From: Oscillospiraceae bacterium
GTDB lineage: Bacteria; Bacillota; Clostridia; Oscillospirales; Oscillospiraceae
DNA length: 7,808 nt
Direction of reading: 5' to 3'
NCBI GenBank assembly: GCA_017405545.1
Contig: JAFRAF010000030.1
Coordinates: 1 to 7,808, forward strand
How positions within the stretch are numbered: position 1 is the stretch's first letter; each line of letters starts with the position of its first letter. Below are positions 1 to 7,288 of this stretch, in pieces. The position numbers and the translations under genes are program-made. Below the pieces are notes generated by a model, which saw nothing but the letters and a program-made list of their open reading frames with translations, was not told the DNA's origin and ran no database searches.

Positions 1-723
1 CAATGCGGCGCGCTGCCAGACGACACCGTGGTTGTAGAAGCCAGAGGCGGCGGCGGACAGTCCTTCGGGGCGTTCATCCCCAAGGGCCTTACGATAAGGC
101 TGACCGGGGACAGCAACGACTATTTCGGCAAGGGACTCTCGGGCGGTAAGCTGATTATCAGTCCTCCCGAGGACAGCAGCTTGAATCCCGGAGAGAATAT
201 CATCATAGGAAACGTAGCCCTCTACGGCGCCACGAGCGGTGAAGCGTATATAAACGGTATTGCGGGCGAGCGCTTTTGTGTCCGTAATTCCGGCGCGATG
301 GCCGTTGTGGAGGGCGTGGGCGACCACGGCTGCGAATATATGACCGGCGGCTGTGTTGTCGTGCTGGGAGAGACCGGTAAAAACTTTGCGGCAGGCATGT
401 CAGGCGGAATCGCCTATGTGCTGGATAAAAAGCACGAGCTCTATCTCAACCTGAACAAGGAGCTTGTGACTATGACCGCGGTCAGTGAAAAGCATGACAT
501 TGCCCAGCTGCGCGGCATGATTGAGCGGCACATCGCTGAGACCGGTTCCCCCCGGGGAAAAGCCGTTCTTGCAGATTGGGAAGAGATGCTGCCGCTTTTC
601 AAAAAAATCGTCCCGAATGACTTCAGCAGGATGCTTGCCGCCATCTGCCGCATGGAGGAACAGGGGATGACCCATGATCAGGCGGAGCTGGAAGCCTTTT
701 ACGAAGTTCAGAAGGAGGTCTGA
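1..723 (+). CDS. gltB: Glutamate synthase large subunit, C-terminal part (5' truncated by window edge)
   Basis: This is the last 240 codons of the glutamate synthase (GOGAT) large subunit; frame 1 is open from the first base, so the gene begins outside the window. The visible part is the C-terminal right-handed beta-helix domain, recognisable by repeated glycine-rich turns ([48 protein letters not shown]) and the family motif [14 protein letters not shown] at about residues 36-49 of the visible part. In the holoenzyme this subunit carries the glutaminase and FMN/Fe-S synthase sites that turn glutamine plus 2-oxoglutarate into two glutamates; those catalytic domains lie upstream and are not visible. 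The C-terminus (ending EVQKEV) is followed after 3 nt by gltD, the usual gltBD arrangement. The final codons contain the gltD ribosome site. Nothing is broken in the visible part. Confidence 0.95.
   Translation, partial: QCGALPDDTVVVEARGGGGQSFGAFIPKGLTIRLTGDSNDYFGKGLSGGKLIISPPEDSSLNPGENIIIGNVALYGATSGEAYINGIAGERFCVRNSGAMAVVEGVGDHGCEYMTGGCVVVLGETGKNFAAGMSGGIAYVLDKKHELYLNLNKELVTMTAVSEKHDIAQLRGMIERHIAETGSPRGKAVLADWEEMLPLFKKIVPNDFSRMLAAICRMEEQGMTHDQAELEAFYEVQKEV
712..719 (+). promoter_or_regulatory. Ribosome binding site of gltD
   Basis: AAGGAGGT is a full anti-16S match lying inside the last codons of gltB, 7 nt before the gltD ATG at 727. It fixes the gltD start and suggests translational coupling of the two subunits. 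Confidence 0.85.
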
Positions 724-726
724 ATC

Positions 727-2115
727 ATGAGCAAGACGACAGGTTTTATGGAATACGCCCGTCTGGAACGGCCTGTAATCAGCCCGGATATAAGGATGAA
801 CAGCTATCTTGAGTTTCATGAAAAGCTCTCTCCCCGGCAAAGAAAGGAGCAGGGCGGACGCTGCATGAACTGCGGTGTGCCCTTCTGCCAGTCTGAATAC
901 GGCTGTCCGCTCCACAACCTTATCCCCGAGTGGAATGACGAGATATTTGCGGAAAACATGCCGCACGCCCTGTCCCGCCTGCTGAAGACAAATAATTTTC
1001 CGGAATTTACCGGCCGCGTCTGCCCCGCGCTGTGTGAAAATGCCTGCGTCTGCGGAATGAACGGCGAGCCGGTGACCGTGCGGGACAATGAACTGTCGAT
1101 AATCGAATACGCCTGGGCAAGCGGACTCATGGATCCGAAGCCTCCAGTATTCCGTAGCGGCAAGCGCGTTGCCGTTGTGGGCTCAGGCCCTGCCGGACTC
1201 GCGGTGGCCGATCAGTTAAACCGGCGCGGCCATACAGTCACGGTTTTTGAGCGTGACGACCGCCCCGGCGGGCTCCTTATGTACGGGATACCCAATATGA
1301 AGCTGGACAAGGAGATCATCCTCCGGCGGACGAAGAAGATGGCGGCGGAGGGGATAGAATTTATATGCGGAAAGGAAATCGGCCGAGAGATTTCAGCTGA
1401 GCAGCTCAAGGAACAGTATGACGCTGTGATCCTCTGCTGCGGCGCGAGAAATCCCAGGCCTCTGGGAATGGAATACAGTGAGCAGTCCGGCGTTCATTTC
1501 GCCCTTGACTATCTGACGGACTCCACCAAAGCGTTTTTAAACGGAGGCACATGCGAGATCAGCGCGGCGGGGCGAAACGTGGTCATCGTCGGAAACGGCG
1601 ATACCGCGACGGACTGTGTTGCCACTGCTCTCCGGCAGGGGGCGACGTCGGTGACACAGCTTGTGCGAAAAGCGAAGCCGGAAAACGCTGCCCGCGTGTG
1701 GCCCTACAGGTCTGCTGCGGAAAAAGTGGAGTACGGGCAGGAGGAGGCTATCGCCCGCTTCGGCGCGGATCCCCGGCTGTACAAGACAACGGTGCAGGCG
1801 CTGATCACCGATCAGGACGGCGCGCTCCGGGCAGTCAGAGTAAAGACCGGGGAACAGGAGAGCGAGCTGCCGGCTGAGCTGCTGCTGCTGGCTACGGGCT
1901 TTGCCGGCGCGGAAGCGGAAACGGCGGAAGCCTTCGGCCTTCGTCTGGATGAGCGCGGACGCCTCGGCGGGGAGGACTATCACACGGATGATCCGATGGT
2001 CTTTGTCTGCGGGGATATGCGCATCGGCGCATCTCTGGTCGTACGGGCCATAGCGGAAGGGCGAAGCTGCGCCCGCGCGGTGGATGCGTTTCTGGAAGGC
2101 TATACAAATCTGTGA
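727..2115 (+). CDS. gltD: Glutamate synthase small subunit (NADPH-dependent, FAD/Fe-S)
   Basis: This is the 462-residue beta subunit of glutamate synthase. It takes electrons from NAD(P)H through FAD and [4Fe-4S] clusters to the large subunit in the cytoplasm. The N-terminal Fe-S domain has two cysteine clusters, Cys46/49/54/60 (CMNCGVPFC...GCP) and Cys99/103/107 (CPALCENAC). The FAD-binding Rossmann motif GSGPAG is at 152-157, followed by ERDDRPGGLLMYGIPNMKL, a family hallmark. The NADPH-binding motif GNGDTATDC starts at about 289. The C-terminal FAD motif VCGDMRIGASLVV (about 427-439) closes the fold. The length is slightly below the usual 470-495 but no domain is missing. Related Fe-S/FAD subunits (PreT-like or NfnB-like proteins) share this architecture, but position directly after gltB and the N-terminus KTTGFMEY support GltD. 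The start ATG is set by the AAGGAGGT site 7 nt upstream. carA follows after 17 nt. Confidence 0.96.
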   Translation: MSKTTGFMEYARLERPVISPDIRMNSYLEFHEKLSPRQRKEQGGRCMNCGVPFCQSEYGCPLHNLIPEWNDEIFAENMPHALSRLLKTNNFPEFTGRVCPALCENACVCGMNGEPVTVRDNELSIIEYAWASGLMDPKPPVFRSGKRVAVVGSGPAGLAVADQLNRRGHTVTVFERDDRPGGLLMYGIPNMKLDKEIILRRTKKMAAEGIEFICGKEIGREISAEQLKEQYDAVILCCGARNPRPLGMEYSEQSGVHFALDYLTDSTKAFLNGGTCEISAAGRNVVIVGNGDTATDCVATALRQGATSVTQLVRKAKPENAARVWPYRSAAEKVEYGQEEAIARFGADPRLYKTTVQALITDQDGALRAVRVKTGEQESELPAELLLLATGFAGAEAETAEAFGLRLDERGRLGGEDYHTDDPMVFVCGDMRIGASLVVRAIAEGRSCARAVDAFLEGYTNL

Positions 2116-2120
2116 GCGGC

Positions 2121-2127
2121 AGGGGAA
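2121..2127 (+). promoter_or_regulatory. Ribosome binding site deciding the carA start
   Basis: AGGGGAA lies 5 nt before ATG 2133. It favours that ATG over the in-frame GTG at 2112, which overlaps the gltD stop and would add only seven residues (MSGRGTD) with no resemblance to CarA N-termini. Confidence 0.65.
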
Positions 2128-2132
2128 CGGAT

Positions 2133-3194
2133 ATGAAAAAAGGCTACCTTGTATTACAGGACGGACAGATATGTGAGGGACTGCGCTTCGGCGCTGAGAA
2201 GGATATGGTGGGAGAGCTGGTGTTCACCACCGGCATGTGCGGCTATCTGGAGACGCTTACGGACCCGAGCTACGCGGGACAGATCGTCATGCAGACCTTC
2301 CCCATGATAGGCAACTACGGCGTTATCCCCCGGGACTTTGAGGGGGAGAGCCGGGTAAGAGGCTATGTGGTGCGGGAGTGCTGCGGCGCGCCCTCCAACT
2401 TCCGCTGCGAGGGGGATCTGGACTCCTTTCTCAAGGAGAAGGACATACCCGGGCTGTGCGGCGTGGACACACGGCAGCTGACCAGGATCCTGCGGGAAAA
2501 GGGTGTGATGAACGCTCTGCTCTGCGGCAGCGTGCCGGATAGCCTGAGAGATATAGAGGCTTACAGCGTCACGGGCGCGGTCCGTGCGGTGACCCGCGCT
2601 GAGCCGACTCTGTTTCCCCCGGAGGGTGAGACCCGCTTCCGCGTGGCGCTTTTGGACTATGGGATGAAACAAAATATCCTCAACCAGCTCCTGGAAAGGG
2701 GCTGTGAGGTGGCGGTGTTTCCCGCCGATACCCCCGCCGAAAGGGTGCTGGACTGGGGGCCCAACGGCATAATGCTGTCCAACGGGCCGGGGGACCCGGC
2801 GGAAAACGTGTATGAGATAGAACAGATACGAAAGCTCCTGGGCAAAGCGCCCATCTTCGGGATATGCCTGGGCCATCAGCTCACGGCTCTGGCCGCCGGG
2901 GGCAGCACATATAAGCTCAAATTCGGGCACAGAGGGGTAAATCAGCCGGTCAAAGCGCTGGACGGCCCCAGAACATATATCACCAGCCAGAACCACGGCT
3001 ACGCCGTAGCAGAGGGGGTGCCCGGAGGCCGGGTGTCCTATATAAACGCCAATGACGGCAGCTGTGAGGGCATTGACTACCCGGAAAAGAGGGCTTTTAC
3101 GGTGCAGTTCCATCCGGAGGCCTGCGCGGGCCCCAAGGACACGGGCTTTCTCTTCGACCGCTTTATCTCCCTTATGGAAGGGGGCGCTGTATAA
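2133..3194 (+). CDS. carA: Carbamoyl-phosphate synthase small (glutaminase) subunit
   Basis: This is the 353-residue glutamine amidotransferase subunit of carbamoyl-phosphate synthase. It hydrolyses glutamine and channels ammonia to CarB for pyrimidine and arginine synthesis. The N-terminal CPSase small-chain domain begins KKGYLVLQDG and contains the typical GELVFTTGMCGYLETLTDPSYAGQ stretch (long motif, about residues 28-51) and GVDTRQLTR. The C-terminal class I (triad) amidotransferase domain has SNGPGDP, the nucleophile Cys245 in GICLGHQ, and the His327/Glu329 pair in QFHPEA. Length fits Firmicutes CarA (about 350-365; the E. coli protein is 382). I chose ATG 2133 because it has AGGGGAA 5 nt upstream and gives a typical N-terminus; the alternative is GTG 2112. 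The stop TAA overlaps the carB ATG by one base (TAATG), which suggests translational coupling and balanced synthesis of the two subunits. Confidence 0.95.
   Translation: MKKGYLVLQDGQICEGLRFGAEKDMVGELVFTTGMCGYLETLTDPSYAGQIVMQTFPMIGNYGVIPRDFEGESRVRGYVVRECCGAPSNFRCEGDLDSFLKEKDIPGLCGVDTRQLTRILREKGVMNALLCGSVPDSLRDIEAYSVTGAVRAVTRAEPTLFPPEGETRFRVALLDYGMKQNILNQLLERGCEVAVFPADTPAERVLDWGPNGIMLSNGPGDPAENVYEIEQIRKLLGKAPIFGICLGHQLTALAAGGSTYKLKFGHRGVNQPVKALDGPRTYITSQNHGYAVAEGVPGGRVSYINANDGSCEGIDYPEKRAFTVQFHPEACAGPKDTGFLFDRFISLMEGGAV
3176..3184 (+). promoter_or_regulatory. Ribosome binding site of the carB-dapF fusion gene
   Basis: GGAAGGGGG, inside the last codons of carA and 9 nt before ATG 3194, supports initiation at the TAATG overlap. 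Confidence 0.6.
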
Positions 3195-6100
3195 TGCCGC
3201 TGGACAAAAGCATTAAAAAGGTGCTTGTAATAGGCTCGGGCCCCATAGTGATAGGGCAGGCGGCGGAATTCGACTACGCCGGGACCCAGGCCTGCCGGGT
3301 GCTCAAGGAGGCGGGGGTAAAGGTCATACTTTGCAACTCAAACCCCGCCACCATCATGACGGATCAGGCCATGGCGGACGCCATATATCTGGAGCCCCTG
3401 AAGCCGGAGACCATAGAGCGCATCATCAGGGCCGAGCGGCCCGACAGCCTTCTGGCCGGACTGGGGGGACAGACGGGACTTACACTTGCCATGCAGCTGT
3501 CAGAGTCGGGCGTTCTTGATAAATACGGCGTACGCCTGCTGGGCACCGACGCTGCGGCCATATCCCGCGCGGAGGACAGAAAGCTCTTCAAGGAGGCCAT
3601 GCAGGAGATAGGACAGCCTGTGGTGGACTCGGACATCGCCCTGACAGAGCAGCAGGCTCTGGAGGTGGCTGAGCGCATCGGTTATCCGGTAATTGTGCGC
3701 CCTGCCTTCACCCTGGGCGGCGGCGGAGGAGGTACGGCCCATGATCCGGAGGAGCTCAGGGTCATCGCCCATACAGGGCTGGAGGCCTCGCCTATAAAGC
3801 AGATACTCATCGAGCGCTCCATAGCCGGATGGAAGGAGATAGAGTTTGAAACCATGCGTGACAGCGCTGGCAATGTCATCGCCGTCTGCTCCATGGAGAA
3901 CGTGGACCCGGTGGGCGTACACACGGGCGACAGCGTTGTAGTCGCCCCCACGCTGACCCTCAGCGACAGGGAATATCAGATGCTGCGCTCGGCGTCTTTG
4001 GATATAATCACCCATCTGGGCATAGTGGGCGGCTGCAACGTACAGCTGGCCCTGGACCCGGACAGCTTTGAATACGCGGTCATAGAGGTCAACCCCCGGG
4101 TGTCCCGCTCCTCGGCTCTGGCCAGCAAGGCGACGGGATACCCCATCGCAAAAATCACGGCGAAGATCGCCCTGGGATACACCTTGGACGAGATAAAGAA
4201 CGATATAACCGGCAAGACCTGCGCCTGCTTTGAGCCGGCGCTTGACTATGTGGTGGTCAAGTTCCCCAAATGGCCTTTTGACAAATTCGCCGACGCCTCC
4301 CGCGTACTCGGAACCCAGATGAAGGCCACCGGCGAGGTCATGGCCATCGCGCCGGGCTTTGAGATGGCCCTCATGAAGGCGGTGCGGGGAGCGGAGACAG
4401 GGCTTGATGCTTTAAACCGCCCGCCTGACGACGATGCGCCCCTCCCGGAGAGGCTGAGGCGGGTGGACGACCACCGGCTCTTCACCGTTTTTGAAGCCTT
4501 GAAAGCCGGAATAAGCGTGGAGGAGATACACGGCATCACCGGTATTGACAGCTTTTTCCTCAACAGGCTTAAAATACTGGCTGATTATGAGCTCTCCATA
4601 GCGGGCGGGCTTTCGCCGGAGTCATATGCCGAGGGCAAGAGGCTGGGCTATACGGACGTCGCCCTTTTGCGGCTCAGCGGCTCCGGACAGCTCCCCTGCT
4701 GTGCGGAAAAGGCCGTCTACAAGATGGTGGACACCTGCGCCGCGGAGTTCGACGCGGAGACCCCCTATTTCTACTCCTGCATTGACAGCTTCTGCGAGTC
4801 ACGGAGCTTTCCCCGCTCGGGCAAGCCCGTGGTGATGGTGCTGGGCTCCGGCCCCATACGCATAGGACAGGGCATAGAGTTCGACTACTCCTCCGTGCAC
4901 TGCGTGTGGACGCTGAAGGAGCTGGGCTATGAGGTGGTAATCGTCAACAACAACCCGGAGACCGTGTCCACCGACTATGACACGGCGGACCGGCTCTACT
5001 TCGAGCCTCTGACCCCTGAGGACGTCATGCAAATTGTGGATGCTGAAAAGCCGGTTGGCGTAGTCGTGGCCTTTGGAGGACAGACCGCAATACGGCTTGC
5101 GAAATTCCTGGACGAGCAGGGAATGAATATCCTGGGCACCTCCGCCGCGAGTATAGACATGGCGGAGGACAGGGAGCAGTTTGACGAGCTGCTGGAGCGC
5201 TTTTCCATAAAGCGGCCTCAAGGCCGGGCGGTAATGGGCATGGAGGCCGCTCTGTCCGCTGCCCGGGAGCTGGGATACCCCGTGCTCCTGCGCCCGAGCT
5301 ATGTCATAGGCGGGCAGAATATGGTCATAGCCCACACGGACGAGGACGTGCGGACATATATGGAGCTCATACTCAAGGGAAGCATCGACAGCCCCGTGCT
5401 GGTGGACCAGTATCTGATGGGAAAGGAGCTGGAGGTGGACGTCATCTCCGACGGAAAGGACGTGCTCATCCCCGGCATCATGCAGCATATCGAGCGCTCC
5501 GGCGTACACAGCGGCGACTCGATCGCCGTGTATCCGCCCTTTTCCATAGGCGACAGGATGCTCAGGACCATAGTGGAGTGTTCTGAGAAGCTGACTCTGG
5601 CCCTGGGGACAAAGGGTCTTGTCAATATACAGTACCTTATATATAATGGCGAGCTGTATGTGATCGAGCTCAATCCCCGGGCCTCGAGGACCGTACCGTA
5701 TATCTCCAAGGTGACGGGCGTGCCCATGGTGGATCTGGCCGCAAGAGTCATGGTAGGTCAGCCCCTGGCGTCCCTGGGCTACGGGACCGGCCTTTACCGC
5801 CGCCCTCCCTATGTGGCGGTGAAGGTGCCCGTGTTCTCCTTTGAGAAGATCGCCGACGCCAACGCGGCTCTGAGCCAGGAGATGAAGTCCACGGGCGAGG
5901 TGCTGGGCGTGGGCAAAAACCTGAGGGAGGCCCTGTTCAAGGGCCTGATATCCGCCGGGTACCACGTGGAAAAGCACAGCCACGGCGGCGTGCTCATCTC
6001 AGTAAACCGAAGGGATCAGCCGGAGATAGTGGACATTGCCCGCCGCCTGGACGAGCTGGGCTTCCGCCTTTACGCCACCGATGGCACGGCCCGTGAGATA

Positions 6101-7222
6101 AGCCGGCTGGGCACGGATGTGGAGATAGTCGGCAAGCTTGGCAGGGACAACCGGGTATTCCACCTGCTGGACACGGGCAGGATAGACTACGTGATACTCA
6201 CAGGCTCGGCCGAGCCGGAATACATAAGGGATTTCATCCGATTGAACAGACGCTGCGTACAGCTGGGAATACCCTGCCTGACAAGTCTGGACACGGCGGA
6301 GGCCCTGGCCGACATACTGTCCTCCCGCTACACCCTGGGCAACACCGAGCTCGTGGACATATGCGCCCTCAGGAGCTCAAGGCAGACTCTGCGCTTTTCA
6401 AAGCTGGAGACCTGCGGTAACGACTACATTTTCATTGAGAACTTCGACGGAGCCATCACCTGTCCGGAATCCCTCTGCGTCACCTTCTGCGACAGACACT
6501 CCGGCATAGGTGCGGACGGCCTGATACTTATGGAGCACTCGGATATTGCCGCGGCGAGGATGCGCATGTTCAATTCCGACGGCAGCGAGGGCGCCATGGC
6601 CGGAAACGCCCTGAGATGCATGGCGAAATACTTGCACGACAAGGGCCTTGCCTCCGGCGAAGAGATAGCCATCGAGACTGTCGGAGGGGTCAAGACAGTC
6701 AGAGTCTACACCACCGACGGGCTGGTTAGCTCCGCCAGTGTGGACATGGGCAGGGCCTCGCTGGAGATGGACGGCAGTCAGGTTGCGCTGCCCGGCAGCC
6801 GCTTTGTGGACTATCCAATAATGCTCGACGGCCGTGAGGAGCGCATAACCTGCGTGGATATGGGAAACCCCCACTGTGTGGTGTTCCGCGACAGAGTGGA
6901 CGGGGTGGCGCTGGAGAGGGTCGGGCCGGCCTTTGAGAACGCCCCCATTTTCCCGGAGCGAATAAACACGGAATTTATCCGCGTGGTCAACCCCCGCACC
7001 ATCAAGATGCGGGTCTGGGAGCGGGGAAGCGGAGAGACCATGGCCTGCGGTACCGGCGCCTGTGCTGCGGTGGCGGCCGCTGTGGCCAACGGACTGTGCG
7101 ACGAAAACTGCGATGTTTCCGTGCGCTGCAAGGGCGGCGAGTTGCTCATACACTATACCGAGGACGCCGTCACGCTGACCGGTGATACGAGACTGGTATA
7201 TACCGGCGAGGTGGAGTTCTGA
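3194..7222 (+). CDS. carB: Fusion: carbamoyl-phosphate synthase large subunit plus C-terminal diaminopimelate epimerase-like domain
   Basis: A single uninterrupted frame of 1342 residues holds two normally separate enzymes. Residues 1 to about 1060 are a complete CarB. The first ATP-grasp half opens with GSGPIVIGQAAEFDYAG (about 14-30) and has the glycine-rich loop FTLGGGGGG and NPRVSRSSALASKATG. A linking oligomerisation segment follows. The second ATP-grasp half begins near residue 544 with VMVLGSGPIRIGQGIEFDY and has NPRASRTVP. An MGS-type allosteric domain spans about 925-1058 (ATDGTA at about 961-966, IPCLTSLDTAEALADIL near its end). CarB makes carbamoyl phosphate from bicarbonate, two ATP and ammonia supplied by CarA. 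After TELVDICAL and a very short link, residues 1066-1342 form a DapF fold (LRFSKLETCGNDY through GEVEF). CarB is normally about 1060-1075 residues and free DapF about 275, so neither part is truncated. The start is the ATG overlapping the carA stop. The DapF part lacks one catalytic cysteine (see its own entry). A sequencing error removing a stop is unlikely, because the domains share one frame with no leftover start or ribosome site between them. Confidence 0.93.
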   Translation: MPLDKSIKKVLVIGSGPIVIGQAAEFDYAGTQACRVLKEAGVKVILCNSNPATIMTDQAMADAIYLEPLKPETIERIIRAERPDSLLAGLGGQTGLTLAMQLSESGVLDKYGVRLLGTDAAAISRAEDRKLFKEAMQEIGQPVVDSDIALTEQQALEVAERIGYPVIVRPAFTLGGGGGGTAHDPEELRVIAHTGLEASPIKQILIERSIAGWKEIEFETMRDSAGNVIAVCSMENVDPVGVHTGDSVVVAPTLTLSDREYQMLRSASLDIITHLGIVGGCNVQLALDPDSFEYAVIEVNPRVSRSSALASKATGYPIAKITAKIALGYTLDEIKNDITGKTCACFEPALDYVVVKFPKWPFDKFADASRVLGTQMKATGEVMAIAPGFEMALMKAVRGAETGLDALNRPPDDDAPLPERLRRVDDHRLFTVFEALKAGISVEEIHGITGIDSFFLNRLKILADYELSIAGGLSPESYAEGKRLGYTDVALLRLSGSGQLPCCAEKAVYKMVDTCAAEFDAETPYFYSCIDSFCESRSFPRSGKPVVMVLGSGPIRIGQGIEFDYSSVHCVWTLKELGYEVVIVNNNPETVSTDYDTADRLYFEPLTPEDVMQIVDAEKPVGVVVAFGGQTAIRLAKFLDEQGMNILGTSAASIDMAEDREQFDELLERFSIKRPQGRAVMGMEAALSAARELGYPVLLRPSYVIGGQNMVIAHTDEDVRTYMELILKGSIDSPVLVDQYLMGKELEVDVISDGKDVLIPGIMQHIERSGVHSGDSIAVYPPFSIGDRMLRTIVECSEKLTLALGTKGLVNIQYLIYNGELYVIELNPRASRTVPYISKVTGVPMVDLAARVMVGQPLASLGYGTGLYRRPPYVAVKVPVFSFEKIADANAALSQEMKSTGEVLGVGKNLREALFKGLISAGYHVEKHSHGGVLISVNRRDQPEIVDIARRLDELGFRLYATDGTAREISRLGTDVEIVGKLGRDNRVFHLLDTGRIDYVILTGSAEPEYIRDFIRLNRRCVQLGIPCLTSLDTAEALADILSSRYTLGNTELVDICALRSSRQTLRFSKLETCGNDYIFIENFDGAITCPESLCVTFCDRHSGIGADGLILMEHSDIAAARMRMFNSDGSEGAMAGNALRCMAKYLHDKGLASGEEIAIETVGGVKTVRVYTTDGLVSSASVDMGRASLEMDGSQVALPGSRFVDYPIMLDGREERITCVDMGNPHCVVFRDRVDGVALERVGPAFENAPIFPERINTEFIRVVNPRTIKMRVWERGSGETMACGTGACAAVAAAVANGLCDENCDVSVRCKGGELLIHYTEDAVTLTGDTRLVYTGEVEF
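6389..7219 (+). other. dapF: DapF-like domain fused to CarB, first catalytic cysteine replaced by alanine
   Basis: This domain (residues 1066-1342 of the fusion, 277 aa) matches full-length diaminopimelate epimerase, which interconverts LL- and meso-diaminopimelate for lysine and cell-wall synthesis using two cysteines as acid and base. Residues corresponding to the H. influenzae substrate contacts are kept: Asn1076 (CGNDY), Asn1127 (FNSDGS), Asn1225 (MGNPHC), Asn1258 (INTEF), Glu1276-Arg1277 (WERGSGE) and Gly1286-Thr1287. The second catalytic cysteine (Cys217 in H. influenzae) is Cys1285 in ACGTGAC. The first (Cys73, normally in CGNG/CGNA) is Ala1136 in SEGAMAGNALRC, codon GCC at 6599-6601. 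The N-terminal motif usually written MHGxGND is LETCGND, which places Cys1074 just before the conserved glycine and Asn1076. The domain could be a modified epimerase, an enzyme for another substrate, or a binding/sensor domain. The family assignment is firm; the activity is not. Confidence 0.9.
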
Positions 7223-7232
7223 TGACAAAACC

Positions 7233-7273
7233 AAAAGCCCGTATCGGTTCATTTTTGCCGATACGGGCTTTTT
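7233..7273 (+). terminator. Intrinsic terminator of the glt-car operon, probably bidirectional
   Basis: A perfect 15-bp inverted repeat, AAAAGCCCGTATCGG (7233-7247) with CCGATACGGGCTTTT (7258-7272), has a 10-nt loop. It is followed by a T-rich run (TTTTT then CTTTT) and starts 11 nt after the fusion gene's stop codon. On the minus strand the same hairpin is followed by CTTTTGGTTTT-like sequence and lies just past the stop of the convergent Rrf2 gene, so it likely ends both transcripts. Confidence 0.9.
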
Positions 7274-7288
7274 CTTTTGCTTTTATGC

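Noticed and set aside
2112..2132. GTG start for carA overlapping the gltD stop
   Set aside because: It adds seven residues atypical of CarA, while ATG 2133 has a well-placed AGGGGAA site.
2154..3113. Minus-strand open frame (319 codons) opposite carA
   Set aside because: It is antisense to the well-supported carA, has no recognisable domain, and no convincing ribosome site was seen.
4799..5983. Long minus-strand open frame (394 codons) opposite carB
   Set aside because: It is a mirror of strongly biased carB codons, resembles no protein family, and lies wholly inside a gene with clear domain motifs.
6353..6420. Possible separate start for a stand-alone dapF at the junction
   Set aside because: The ATG at 6361 is out of frame and stops at 6420. 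The in-frame GTG 6353 has no ribosome site. CTG 6389 has AGGAG 13 nt upstream, which is too far, and is a poor start codon. Continuous translation from carB is the simpler reading.
6605..6610. GNA instead of GNG in the DapF motif as a second anomaly
   Set aside because: As far as I recall, the family signature accepts alanine or glycine at this position, so only the missing cysteine before it is unusual.
6398..7252. Minus-strand open frame (284 codons) opposite the DapF domain
   Set aside because: It is a shadow of the GC-rich coding frame; it would begin inside the terminator hairpin and matches no known family.
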